From positions 34,706-98,705 of the forward strand of contig CAXTAT010000021.1 of NCBI GenBank assembly GCA_964242415.1: 64,000 bases of DNA. The letters are read 5' to 3'. The notes beneath the pieces are model-generated. The model was not told the DNA's origin and made no database searches. It worked only from the letters and a program-made list of their open reading frames with translations. The stretch's first letter is position 1. Each line of letters begins with the position of its first letter. Shown here piece by piece: positions 8,347 to 16,359 of this stretch. Made by a program: the position numbers and the translations under genes. This stretch comes from DASWOJ01 sp964242415 (GTDB lineage: Bacteria; Pseudomonadota; Alphaproteobacteria; Acetobacterales; Acetobacteraceae).

Positions 8347-9429
8347 TCAAGCCGCCGTCACCGGAACCCGGTGCCAGGCCGCGCACAGGTAGCCCTTGAT
8401 GTTCCAGGTGTCGTCGGGCTGAGCCGGCATGGTCTGGCCGGCGCTGTCCCAGGCGCGCACCGCAAGCTCGTGGACGCCGGGCCGCAGATCCAGCGTGGCC
8501 AACCAGAACACCCAATCCCAGGGTCCGCCACCCTGCTGCAGTGCCGCCTGCACCCAGTGCCGTCCTCCGTCGGCGGATACATCGACGCGCACGACCTGCC
8601 GGCCGCTGGCGATGGCATACCCGCGCACCGGCGCCGGCCCGGCTGCCAGGTGCGCGCCAGCCGCCGGCTCGCAGATGACGGCGTTCAGCGGCATCTCGTT
8701 GATCGGCGCCCCCGGCAGCCAAGTGGCGTCCTGCTCGGTGTCCGCCTCCGTCACATGCGGCGGCAGCAGCTTGTAGTCGTGCTGCTGCACCGGGCTGGCG
8801 GCCGGGGCATCCTGCACCGTGACCGCCGAGAGCCACTTGGCGCTGCGCACCCCGGCGTAGCCCGGCACCACGGCGCGCAGCGGATGACCGTGTTCTGGCG
8901 CCAGCGCCTCGCCGTTCATCGCCCAGGCCAGCAGCACGTCGCCGTCCATCGCCTTCGTGAGGGTGACCGACACCTCATACCGGACCGGGGTGCCCTTCAC
9001 GTCCAGGGTGTCCTCACCGGACAGCACGACGTGCAGGCCCGGCTGCGTGGACGCCCTGGCGGCAAGCAGCACGTCGCGCAGCGCCACGCCGGTCCAGTCG
9101 GCATGGCCGATGGCGCCGCCCTGCCACGGGTCGCCCATGGTGGGCGCGACCTGCTGCAGGTCGGCCCGCCGGTTGCCCGCGCATTGCAGCACCGCCGCCA
9201 GGGTGCGCGGGGCGAAGCGTGATTGCAGGTCGGCCACCGACAGGTCGAGCGGTGTCGCCACCATGCCACCCACCCGCAGGCGGTGCCGGGCCGTGTCCAG
9301 CTCGGGGATGGCGCCGTGGCAGCGGACGTAGAACTGCGGCTGCGGCGTGGTGAACGCGGTCCGCAGGATGGCCAAGGGGGTCTCGGCATTCAGCGGCTCG
9401 TGCGAGTGGACGATCAGGTCATGCGGCAT
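8347..9429 (-). CDS. Sulfite-oxidase-fold molybdopterin oxidoreductase
   Basis: A 360-residue enzyme with the sulfite oxidase/plant nitrate reductase molybdopterin domain (about 20-215) and the Mo-oxidoreductase dimerisation domain (about 225-355). The molybdenum ligand cysteine is C83 in LQCAGNRR. Family hallmarks PGYAGVRSAKWL and, near the C-terminus, NIKGYLCAAWHRV are present. No signal peptide or heme domain is seen, so it is probably cytoplasmic or needs a separate electron acceptor. Sulfite is the best-known substrate of the family, but this is not proved here. The start is ATG at 9429, and a 17-bp tandem repeat lies just before it. It is probably the second gene after cfa on this strand only in the sense of position; the genes read in the same direction with a 43-bp gap. 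Confidence 0.88.
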   Translation of the reverse strand: MPHDLIVHSHEPLNAETPLAILRTAFTTPQPQFYVRCHGAIPELDTARHRLRVGGMVATPLDLSVADLQSRFAPRTLAAVLQCAGNRRADLQQVAPTMGDPWQGGAIGHADWTGVALRDVLLAARASTQPGLHVVLSGEDTLDVKGTPVRYEVSVTLTKAMDGDVLLAWAMNGEALAPEHGHPLRAVVPGYAGVRSAKWLSAVTVQDAPAASPVQQHDYKLLPPHVTEADTEQDATWLPGAPINEMPLNAVICEPAAGAHLAAGPAPVRGYAIASGRQVVRVDVSADGGRHWVQAALQQGGGPWDWVFWLATLDLRPGVHELAVRAWDSAGQTMPAQPDDTWNIKGYLCAAWHRVPVTAA

Positions 9430-9444
9430 GATGGGTCGTCCTGC

Positions 9445-9478
9445 TGGGCTGGCGATCAGGTTGGGCTGGCGATCAGGC
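9445..9478. repeat. 17-bp tandem duplication at the cfa stop codon
   Basis: Two 17-bp units (9445-9461 and 9462-9478) sharing TGGGCTGGCGATCAGG. The second unit contains the stop codon of cfa (9473-9475), so an earlier duplication spread beyond the coding end without changing it. Confidence 0.85.
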
Positions 9479-10744
9479 TGGGGTGGTCTCCGGCGCCCGC
9501 GCGGCGGCGCGCAGGTCGTCCACGATGTAGTCGCGCAGGATCGGCACTGCGTCTATCTGCTCGGACAGCAGCAGTTGGAACACCATGTTGCTGCCGTTGG
9601 AGAAGCCGACGTCCACGGCGGCCAAGTACCATTCCCACATGCGGCAGAACCGCTCGTCGTACAGCTCGGCCGCCCGGGCGCGGTTGGCGGCGAAGCGGCG
9701 GCGCCAGTGCTGCAGGGTGTAGTGGTAGTGCAGCCGCAGCACCTCCATGTCCGCCACCCATAGGCCGGCCCGCTCGGTGGAGGCGAACACTTCTGACAAT
9801 GACGGCACGTAGGCGCCGGGGAAAATGTACTTGCGGATGAACGGCCCCGTGCTGCCCGGCGGCCGCATGCGCCCGATGCAGTGCACGAAGGCGAAGCCGC
9901 CCGGCGCCAGCAGACCGCGTATCTTACGCAGGTACTCGTCGAAGTGGCCGACGCCGACGTGCTCCATCATGCCGACCGACACCACGCGGTCGAACCGGCC
10001 CTCCAGCGCGCGGTAGTCCAGTTCCCGGAATTCAACCAGGTCGGCGACGCCTGCGGTGGCGGCAGCTTCCTTGGCGATGCGGAGCTGCTCGGGGGAGACG
10101 TTGATGGCCACCACGCGGGCGCCGGTGGCCTTGGCGATGTGAATGGCGAAGGCGCCCCACCCGGAGCCGATCTCGGCCACCGTCATGCCGGGGCGCAGGC
10201 GCAGCTTGGCGGTGGCGCGTTGCAGCTTGCGGTGCTGGGCGGCCTCCAGGGTGTCGGTGGCCGGGTCCTCGAACACGGCGCAGGAGTAGTTGAGGCTGTC
10301 GTCCAGGAACAGGCGATATAGGTCGGTCGAGAGGTCGTAGTGGTGCCGGGCGTTGGCCTTGGCGGCCTTTTCGGGGTTGGCCTGGTGGATGCCCTTCATC
10401 GCGCGCCAGCCGCGGCGCAGCAGGGCCTGGGCGGGATGCGCGGCCAGGCCGCCGCGGTTGGCTGCGAACAGCTCCATGAAGCCGCCGACGTCCGAGCCGT
10501 CCTCGAAGGTCAGGGCGCCGTCCATGTAGGCCTCGCCGGCGTGCAGCTCCGGGTTGAAGAACAGCTTGGTGTAGAGCCCGGCGTCGTGCAGGCGCAGGGT
10601 GACAGAGGGGCCGGGGCCTTGGCCGCCGAAGGTGTGCAGCGTGCCGTCGGCGGCGATCAGGCGCATGGTGCCGTTGCGGATGAAGCGGCGCAGCAGGTGG
10701 GCCAGCAGGCGCAGGCGCATCGCGTCGGTTCCGGCAGGTTTCAT
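9473..10744 (-). CDS. cfa: Cyclopropane-fatty-acyl-phospholipid synthase
   Basis: A 423-residue SAM-dependent enzyme that adds a methylene group across double bonds of membrane lipid acyl chains. The N-terminal lipid-binding part (1-125) is followed by a class I methyltransferase fold: HHYDLSTDLYRLFLD at 134-148, SAM motif VAEIGSGWG at 189-197, and EHVGVGHFDEY, which carries the conserved glutamate region. The reading frame stays open to 11230, but the upstream part covers a repeat. ATG at 10744 fits the family N-terminus and has AGGAAA upstream. The size is slightly longer than E. coli Cfa (382). The frame downstream of this start shows no break. Confidence 0.93.
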   Translation of the reverse strand: MKPAGTDAMRLRLLAHLLRRFIRNGTMRLIAADGTLHTFGGQGPGPSVTLRLHDAGLYTKLFFNPELHAGEAYMDGALTFEDGSDVGGFMELFAANRGGLAAHPAQALLRRGWRAMKGIHQANPEKAAKANARHHYDLSTDLYRLFLDDSLNYSCAVFEDPATDTLEAAQHRKLQRATAKLRLRPGMTVAEIGSGWGAFAIHIAKATGARVVAINVSPEQLRIAKEAAATAGVADLVEFRELDYRALEGRFDRVVSVGMMEHVGVGHFDEYLRKIRGLLAPGGFAFVHCIGRMRPPGSTGPFIRKYIFPGAYVPSLSEVFASTERAGLWVADMEVLRLHYHYTLQHWRRRFAANRARAAELYDERFCRMWEWYLAAVDVGFSNGSNMVFQLLLSEQIDAVPILRDYIVDDLRAAARAPETTPA

Positions 10745-10810
10745 GGGGCTGGTTTCCTGGTTTGGCTGCGGCGCAGGTGGGTAGCATACGCCCGCCGAAC
10801 CCGCATACGT

Positions 10811-10988
10811 CTCCCTCTCCCTTCGGGCTTGGGCCGTGAAACGGACCAAGGCCGGGGTGAGGGGGTCTTGCTTGCTCGCTTGTAGCGCCGGGGACCGCCA
10901 GCTCCGCCGACACCAAGCTGCCCAAACCGCGGGGACTGCGCTGCACGACCCCCTCACCCCAGCCCTCTCCCGAAGCGGGGAGAGGGAG
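10811..10988. repeat. Family B paired-hairpin repeat, copy 2
   Basis: The left half (10811-10870) starts CTCCCTCTCCC and ends GGGGTGAGGGGGTCTTG. The right half (10946-10988) starts GACCCCCTCACCCC and ends GGGGAGAGGGAG. The halves are inverted to each other, with about 75 bp between them. The element fills nearly the whole gap (10745-11060) between the divergent cfa and pdxH genes, so their promoters must lie in or beside it. Confidence 0.8.
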
Positions 10989-11060
10989 CAGCAAGCAGGG
11001 CTTAGCCCTCCCGCATCGCGCCTATTTGCGGCATGATCGCTTGGCAACCAGAGGTTCCCC

Positions 11061-11699
11061 ATGCCGGACACCCCGCTTCCCCAGCTTGAAACCCCCAAAC
11101 TCGAAGGCCGGGGCATCCCGCAGGCGGCCGACCCCTTTGCCCTGTTCCGCGACTGGATGGCAGAGGCCGCACGGTCCGAGGTCAACGACCCCAACGCCAT
11201 GACCGTCGCCACCTGCACCCCGGACGGCACCCCGTCGGCGCGGATCGTGCTGCTGAAGGACTTCGATCCGCAGGGTTTCGTGTTCTACACCAACAAGCAG
11301 GGCCGCAAAGGGGGCGAGCTGCTCGCCAATCCGCGCGCTGCCCTGCTGTTCCACTGGAAGACCCTGCAGCGCCAGGTGCGGATCGAGGGCACGGCGGAGG
11401 ACGTGACCGACGCCGAGGCCGACGCCTATTACGGCACCCGCGCCCGCATCAGCCGGCTGGGCGCTTGGGCGTCCGACCAGTCCCGCCCGCTGCCGTCGCG
11501 CGCCGAGCTGGAGCGCCGGGTGGCGGAGCTGGACGCCCGCTACCCCGGCGAGGCCATCCCCCGCCCGCCGCACTGGTCCGGCTTCCGGGTGCGGCCCGAG
11601 CGGATCGAGTTCTGGCAGGACATGCCGTTCCGCCTGCACGACCGGCGGGTTTACACAAAGGCCGGCGAGGGCTGGACGACGGAAAGCCTGTATCCGTAA
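11061..11699 (+). CDS. pdxH: Pyridoxamine/pyridoxine 5'-phosphate oxidase
   Basis: A 212-residue FMN enzyme making pyridoxal 5'-phosphate, the last step of vitamin B6 synthesis and salvage. FMN- and substrate-binding motifs are clear: SARIVLLKDFD near 56, FYTNKQGRKGGEL near 75, RQVRIEGTAE near 103, SDQSRPL near 139 and HWSGFRVRPERIEFWQ near 178. The length agrees with the family (E. coli 218). The C-terminus ends ESLYP, close to the usual RLYP. The start is ATG at 11061. It stands alone between repeats. Confidence 0.97.
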   Translation: MPDTPLPQLETPKLEGRGIPQAADPFALFRDWMAEAARSEVNDPNAMTVATCTPDGTPSARIVLLKDFDPQGFVFYTNKQGRKGGELLANPRAALLFHWKTLQRQVRIEGTAEDVTDAEADAYYGTRARISRLGAWASDQSRPLPSRAELERRVAELDARYPGEAIPRPPHWSGFRVRPERIEFWQDMPFRLHDRRVYTKAGEGWTTESLYP

Positions 11700-11726
11700 G
11701 CGGCTGGTGCCCGCCCCCATGCACCC

Positions 11727-11848
11727 GTCATGGCGAGCCGGCTTTGGCGCGGTAAGCCAGGGTGGCCAAGGCTGCGCGCACTGCCCCTGGATCGCCATGC
11801 CGCGAGCGTGGCTCGTGATAACACGCCGCAAGTGTGGCTCGCGATGAC
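11727..11848. repeat. Family A dispersed repeat, copy 3
   Basis: Left end GTCATGGCGAGCCGG, inner CCCTGGATCGCCATGCCGC, right end GGCTCGCGATGAC. As in copy 2, the right end is present twice as a 26-bp unit (11799-11824 and 11825-11850). It fills the gap between pdxH and the kinase-like fusion gene. Confidence 0.8.
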
Positions 11849-11865
11849 TGGCGGTTAAGACTGCC

Positions 11866-13335
11866 ATGATCCCACCCGAGCAGGCTGAGGCGGCTGCGTT
11901 CTTCGCGAACCTGTCCGGCGGCCCGCCCCTGGAGACCCACATCTCCGCCGTGTTCCGCGGGGCCGGTACCGTCTGGAAGCTGAAGAAGGCGGTGCGACTG
12001 TCCTTCCTGGACTTTTCTACCCTGGCCGACCGGCGCCGCTTCCTGTCGCGCGAGCTTGAGCTGAACGCGCCCTGGGCGCCCGGGCTGTACCAGGATGTGG
12101 CGCCGCTGGTCCGCACCCCGGCCGGGCTTGATTTTGGCGACGGCCCGGCGGTGGAGTGGGTGCTCCGCATGGCCCGCGTGCCGGATGCCGACCTGATGGA
12201 TGCGGTCGTTGCCCGGGGCGGGCTGACGCCGGACCTGCTGGATGGTATTGCCGATGCGGTCGCCGGGATGCACCTGGCCCTGCCGCCGGTCGCGGTGACC
12301 GATCCGGCTGGCCGGATGCGGGCGGTCGCGCTCGGCAACCAGCAGGCGGCGGTGTCGGCCGGGTTGCCTGAAGCGCCGGTGCACGCCTGGCTTGACGGGA
12401 TGCTGGCGGCGCTGGCGTCCCGCGCCGGCGGGCTGGACGACCGTGCTGCGGCCGGGCTGGTCCGCCGGGCGCATGGCGATCTGCACCTGGGCAACCTGCT
12501 GCTATGGCATGGCCGCCCGGCGCCGTTCGACGCGCTGGAGTTCGACGAGGGCATGGCCACCATCGACCTCGGCTATGACCTGGCGTTCCTGCTGATGGAC
12601 CTTGACCTGCAGGCATCGCGTGCCGCGGCGAACCGGGTGCTGGGGCGCTACGTCGGGCGCACTGGGGACGCCGCGCTGGTCGGGGCGCTGCCGCCGTTCC
12701 TGTCGATGCGGGCGTTGATCCGCGCCCATGTGGCGGCCAGCCGGGGCGGGGACGGGACGGCCTACCTGGAGGCGGCGCTGCGCTACTTGCGCCCTGTGCC
12801 GCCGGTCGTCGTGGCCATCGGCGGCCTGATGGGCACCGGCAAGACGACCCTGGCGCGCGCCCTGGCGCCCGGGCTGGGCGCGGCGCCGGGCGCGCTGCAC
12901 CTGCGCAGCGACGAGTCCCGCAAGCGCCTGCACGGCCTGTTGCCGGAGGACCGGCTGCCGCCTGGCGCGTACGACGCCGTGGACGCGGCGCGGATCGACG
13001 CCACCCTGCTGTATGGGCTGCGCAATGCGCTGGCCGGTGGGCACGCGGTGGTGCTGGACGCGACGTTCCGCTCCCCCGCGTTGCGCGCCGCGGCGGCGGC
13101 GGCGGCACGGGCCGCAGGCGTGCCATTCGTCGGCCTGTGGCTGCACGCGCCGATCACGGAGCTGGAACGCCGGGTTGCGGCCCGGCAGCGCGATGCCTCA
13201 GACGCGACGCCTGCGGTGCTGCGGGCGGCCGGGGCGGTGGCGACGCCGGCGGATTGGTGCGGCATCGACGCGGCCGACACCGCGACGGCCCTGGCGGCGG
13301 CGCAGTCGGTGGTCTCCGCGGTGCTGGCCGGGTAA
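11866..13335 (+). CDS. Aminoglycoside-phosphotransferase-like and P-loop kinase fusion protein
   Basis: A 489-residue two-domain protein. The N-terminal half resembles the APH/choline kinase fold, with catalytic-loop motif AHGDLHLGNLL at about 202-212 and a following IDLGYDL that stands at the metal-binding position. The C-terminal half (about 315-489) is a small P-loop kinase with GGLMGTGKTTLA near 319-330 and LHLRSDESRKRL, like the zeta-toxin/chloramphenicol kinase group. The architecture matches the COG2187-COG0645 fusions as I know them, whose substrate is not settled. It is not good evidence of aminoglycoside resistance. The start is ATG at 11866. The next gene, for a Uma2 protein, follows after 41 bp. 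Confidence 0.82.
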   Translation: MIPPEQAEAAAFFANLSGGPPLETHISAVFRGAGTVWKLKKAVRLSFLDFSTLADRRRFLSRELELNAPWAPGLYQDVAPLVRTPAGLDFGDGPAVEWVLRMARVPDADLMDAVVARGGLTPDLLDGIADAVAGMHLALPPVAVTDPAGRMRAVALGNQQAAVSAGLPEAPVHAWLDGMLAALASRAGGLDDRAAAGLVRRAHGDLHLGNLLLWHGRPAPFDALEFDEGMATIDLGYDLAFLLMDLDLQASRAAANRVLGRYVGRTGDAALVGALPPFLSMRALIRAHVAASRGGDGTAYLEAALRYLRPVPPVVVAIGGLMGTGKTTLARALAPGLGAAPGALHLRSDESRKRLHGLLPEDRLPPGAYDAVDAARIDATLLYGLRNALAGGHAVVLDATFRSPALRAAAAAAARAAGVPFVGLWLHAPITELERRVAARQRDASDATPAVLRAAGAVATPADWCGIDAADTATALAAAQSVVSAVLAG

Positions 13336-13376
13336 ACCTGCTGAACCCGGCTTGGGCCTGTGCTAGGCTCGAATCC

Positions 13377-13964
13377 ATGAGCGAAGCCGTCAAGATCCCC
13401 GTCCGCATGTCGGTTGACGAGTTCATGGCCTGGGAGCCGGGCGACGGCCGGGCCTGGCAGCTTGTGGACGGTGAGCCACAGGCGATGTCGCCCGCCAGTA
13501 TCCCGCACGGCATCCTGCAGCTTGAGCTTGGAGGTCTGCTCCGTGATCACTTTAATGCCCAGGGCAGCCCATGCGTTGCCGTTGGCGCCCCGGGCGTTCG
13601 GCCGCACGTGCAGGCCAGCCACAACATGCGCGTCCCCGACCTGGCAGTGACCTGTTCGCCCTCCGACCTGGAGGGAACCAGCATGGCTGAGCCTGTGCTC
13701 ATCATCGAAATCCTGTCCCCCAACAATCAGCGGGAGACCTGGGCCAACGTCTGGACCTACACCACCATCCCGAGCGTGCAGGAGATACTGGTGCTGAACA
13801 GCTTCCGCCTCGGCGCCGAGCTGCTGCGCCGCAACCCCGATGGCAGTTGGCCGCAGGACTCCCTGGCCGTCATCTCCGGTGACCTCGTGCTCGACAGCGT
13901 CGGCTTCCGCGTGCCGCTGGCCGACATCTATCGCAACACCCGGCTGCGCCCGCCCGCCAAGTAG
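13377..13964 (+). CDS. Uma2-family (DUF820) restriction-endonuclease-like protein
   Basis: A 195-residue protein of the PD-(D/E)xK-like Uma2 family. It shows MSVDEFMAWEP near 11, the GDPxxMSP-like DGEPQAMSPAS near 31, MRVPDLAVTCSP near 84 with the conserved aspartate, and LIIEILSPNN near 107 with the conserved glutamate. The lysine usually found some 15 residues later is not evident; the matching stretch reads RETWANVWTYTTIPSVQEIL, a form I associate with a Uma2 subgroup. Whether it cuts DNA is unknown. The open frame extends upstream inside the previous gene, but ATG at 13377 gives the family start. Confidence 0.85.
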   Translation: MSEAVKIPVRMSVDEFMAWEPGDGRAWQLVDGEPQAMSPASIPHGILQLELGGLLRDHFNAQGSPCVAVGAPGVRPHVQASHNMRVPDLAVTCSPSDLEGTSMAEPVLIIEILSPNNQRETWANVWTYTTIPSVQEILVLNSFRLGAELLRRNPDGSWPQDSLAVISGDLVLDSVGFRVPLADIYRNTRLRPPAK

Positions 13965-14071
13965 CCGTATTCGTCGCCCTGGCCTGGCATGCCCGACGAC
14001 CCAAGGGGCGTTCGCCATCGGCATCACGGGTCAACATCAGGGCCAGGGGGGCATGGCAGGGGCGGTTCTTG

Positions 14072-15424
14072 TCAGGCTTGGTTCGCAAGCAGGGCCTGGC
14101 TCGCAAGCAGGGCCTGGTCCGCAAGGTCCTCCGAGAACAGCAGGCCCGGCCGGGCGCCAACGCCGTAGTACTCGGCCCGGGCCGAGCCGCTGCCGGGGTC
14201 CAGCGCAATGACGGCGTAGCCGTGGTCCAGCACGGCGCCGTCGTCGCCCAGGCGAGGCGGCAACAGGGCCGGCGGGTCCCGCAAGCCGGCAAGCGGGGCG
14301 TAGGGGTGGTCGGTGGTGAACATCGGGATGGCGCCGCAGCCGATGCAGCGGCCCCGCACCAGGCCACCATAGGGGGCATAGAGCGCCATCGTATGCTCAT
14401 GGCCCCAGAACCAGGCCGCAACCGGCCCGGCCGCGGTGAACCGGGCGAAGCTGGCACGTAGGTTGGCGTTCCAAGGGTCCGACCCGCCGGGACCGATCCG
14501 CGCCAGCGCCGAGACGGCGGGATGATGGGACAGCAGGATGGTCTGGCCGGGGAACTCGGCGATGCGCGCCGTGATCCAGTCCTCCTCGGCCGGGTTGAGG
14601 AAGGTCAGCGGATGCGGCTCAAACGGGTCGTAGGCGTGCAGGCCGGTGTCCATGGCTAGGAGCTGCCAGCGGCTGTCGGTGCTGCGCAGGCAGAAATAGC
14701 TGGCGCGCTGCCGGGCCGCGCCGGCGTTGAGGCCCGCATTCAGGCGGGCGATCAGGCCGTAATAGCCGTCGCCGCCGCTGTACATGTCGTGGTTGCCCGA
14801 CAGGGTGAACACCGGCACGTCCGGCCCCAGCGCCGCCCGCATCGGCTGGGCGAAGTTGCGGTCGCACTCGGCGGGCGTGCCGGCATAGTAGATGTCGCCC
14901 AGGTGGACCAGCACGTCCGGCTGCTTGGCGGCCAGGTCGTGCAGCACCGCCAGCGCGGTCCGGCCCCCAGTGCCCCAGTCGCTCAGCAGCGCCACCCGGG
15001 CGTCCGGCGCAATCGGGATCACGCCCGGCCCGGCGGCGTCCGGCGGGATGTAGGGGATGCGCCGCCGCAGTCCGTCCGGGCCGAAGTAGCTGAGGTAGCT
15101 GACCAGCGTGCCAGCCCAGCGCGGGTCGCAGCGGCTGCCAAGCAACTGGTCCTGCAGACGTGTCCGCAGCGCCGCATCGCCGCCCAGCTCGGCCTGCAGC
15201 AGTTGATAGCCCAGGCGCGCGCAGGTCCATGCCTCGGGCGATTGGCCGGCGGGCGCCTGCACGGGCAGCGGCGCGCCGTTGGCGGCCAGGCCGGCGACGC
15301 GGCCCGCCGCCTGCTCCAGCGCCGGCATCGGCCCTGTTGCAAATGGGCGCGAGGACACCGCCGCCGCGGCCTGGAACAGCGACAGGCCATGGTTGCGAAA
15401 GGTGCGGAACAGGTTGACGGGCAT
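14072..15424 (-). CDS. Calcineurin-like metallophosphoesterase
   Basis: A 450-residue phosphoesterase. The binuclear metal motifs are in order: ALLSDWGTGG (Dx[GH]), HLGDIYYAGT (GDxxY), LSGNHDMYSGG (GNHD), LLSHHPAV and WFWGHEHTMALY (GHxH). The N-terminal 140 residues have no assigned domain. No signal peptide is clear. The substrate is unknown. ATG at 15424 has GGAG six bases upstream and is preferred over TTG at 15463, which overlaps the stop of the SDR gene upstream. The C-terminus is built of repeated SQALLA units from an 18-bp tandem repeat. It is likely transcribed with the SDR gene, 35 bp upstream. Confidence 0.88.
   Translation of the reverse strand: MPVNLFRTFRNHGLSLFQAAAAVSSRPFATGPMPALEQAAGRVAGLAANGAPLPVQAPAGQSPEAWTCARLGYQLLQAELGGDAALRTRLQDQLLGSRCDPRWAGTLVSYLSYFGPDGLRRRIPYIPPDAAGPGVIPIAPDARVALLSDWGTGGRTALAVLHDLAAKQPDVLVHLGDIYYAGTPAECDRNFAQPMRAALGPDVPVFTLSGNHDMYSGGDGYYGLIARLNAGLNAGAARQRASYFCLRSTDSRWQLLAMDTGLHAYDPFEPHPLTFLNPAEEDWITARIAEFPGQTILLSHHPAVSALARIGPGGSDPWNANLRASFARFTAAGPVAAWFWGHEHTMALYAPYGGLVRGRCIGCGAIPMFTTDHPYAPLAGLRDPPALLPPRLGDDGAVLDHGYAVIALDPGSGSARAEYYGVGARPGLLFSEDLADQALLASQALLANQA
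14082..14126. repeat. 18-bp tandem repeat at the 3' end of the phosphoesterase gene
   Basis: Units at 14082-14099 and 14100-14117 share TCGCAAGCAGGGCCTGG, and a partial third follows. They code for repeated Ala-Leu-Leu-Ala-Ser-Gln at the extreme C-terminus, right before the stop codon. Confidence 0.9.
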
Positions 15425-15459
15425 GAGGACTCCGGGCAGCGGCCGCGCGCAGCCTGGAA

Positions 15460-16308
15460 TCAACCGAGCCGCCGCTCAAGCCAGGCGAACACCGGCGGGA
15501 CCAGGTGCACATACCATTCCGGGGCAAGCCGCTTGGCGGCCCAGATCAGCCGGGCCTGCATGGGATAGACGGCGTGGAAACGGCGCCGAGCCATGCTGCG
15601 CAACAGGCGGCGGGCGGCCTCGTCGGCGCTGATCGGGGCGAGATCGACCAGCGCCTGGGCCTGGCGGCGGGTTTCGGCGTCTCCGCGGGTGTGGCGGCCG
15701 ATGGCGGCGTCGCGGTAGAAGGTGCTCATCTTCAAGGTCACGTCCACGCCGGACCCGGCCAGTTCCGCCCGCAACGCCTCCGACAGGGCCGCCAGCGCCG
15801 CCTTGGAGGCCGAGTAGGCGCCGAACCGGGGCAGCCCATGGAAGGCGGCGGCGCTGGCGACGTTCACGACATGGCCGGATCCCTGCGCCACCATGCCCGG
15901 CACGAAGGCGCGGATGCCGTGCACCGCGCCCATCAGGTTCACGTCCAGCACCTCCCGCCAATCGGCCAGCGGGGTGTCCAGCACCGGGCCGCCGCAGCCG
16001 ATGCCGGCGTTGTTGAACAGCAGGTCGGCGCCGTCCCGGGCTGCGGCGGCGAAGGCCCCGGGGTCGGCCACGTCGAACACGAACAGCCCCGGCGCGGCGC
16101 CGCCGGTGGCCAGGATGGCGGCGGCCACCGCGTCCAGCCCGGCCGCGTCCAGGTCGTTCAGCCCCAGCCGCCACCCGGCCGTGCCCAGCCGCAGCGCCAA
16201 GGCCCGGCCAAGCCCGCTGGCCGCCCCGGTGATGAAGGCGCGCCGCCCCGGGTGGCGCCGGGCCAGCACGGCCAGGCTGTTGCCCGCGGAACCATGCATC
16301 ATCGGCAC
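15460..16308 (-). CDS. Short-chain dehydrogenase/reductase (SDR)
   Basis: A 282-residue classical SDR. The cofactor motif is TGAASGLG at 27-34, the structural motif NNAGIG lies near 113, the catalytic serine is in NVASAAAF, and the catalytic pair is in YSASK near 163-167. The extended C-terminal part (about 200-282), rich in basic and aromatic residues, recalls SDRs that act on hydrophobic or membrane-linked substrates. The aspartate in LNDLD after the second strand suggests NAD(H). The start is taken as GTG at 16308, with AGAGGG upstream; ATG at 16302 is an equal alternative. The substrate is unknown. Confidence 0.87.
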   Translation of the reverse strand: MPMMHGSAGNSLAVLARRHPGRRAFITGAASGLGRALALRLGTAGWRLGLNDLDAAGLDAVAAAILATGGAAPGLFVFDVADPGAFAAAARDGADLLFNNAGIGCGGPVLDTPLADWREVLDVNLMGAVHGIRAFVPGMVAQGSGHVVNVASAAAFHGLPRFGAYSASKAALAALSEALRAELAGSGVDVTLKMSTFYRDAAIGRHTRGDAETRRQAQALVDLAPISADEAARRLLRSMARRRFHAVYPMQARLIWAAKRLAPEWYVHLVPPVFAWLERRLG

Positions 16309-16359
16309 GCGCCCTCTCGTCTTTCTGGAGCCCTGGTCCCTGGAGCCATGGCCGCGGCG

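Noticed and set aside
10745..11230. Extended N-terminus of the cyclopropane synthase
   Set aside because: The region is family B repeat; the ATG at 10744 starts the conserved sequence.
11866..13335. Aminoglycoside resistance gene
   Set aside because: The APH-like half is part of a known fusion type of unknown function, so resistance is not supported.
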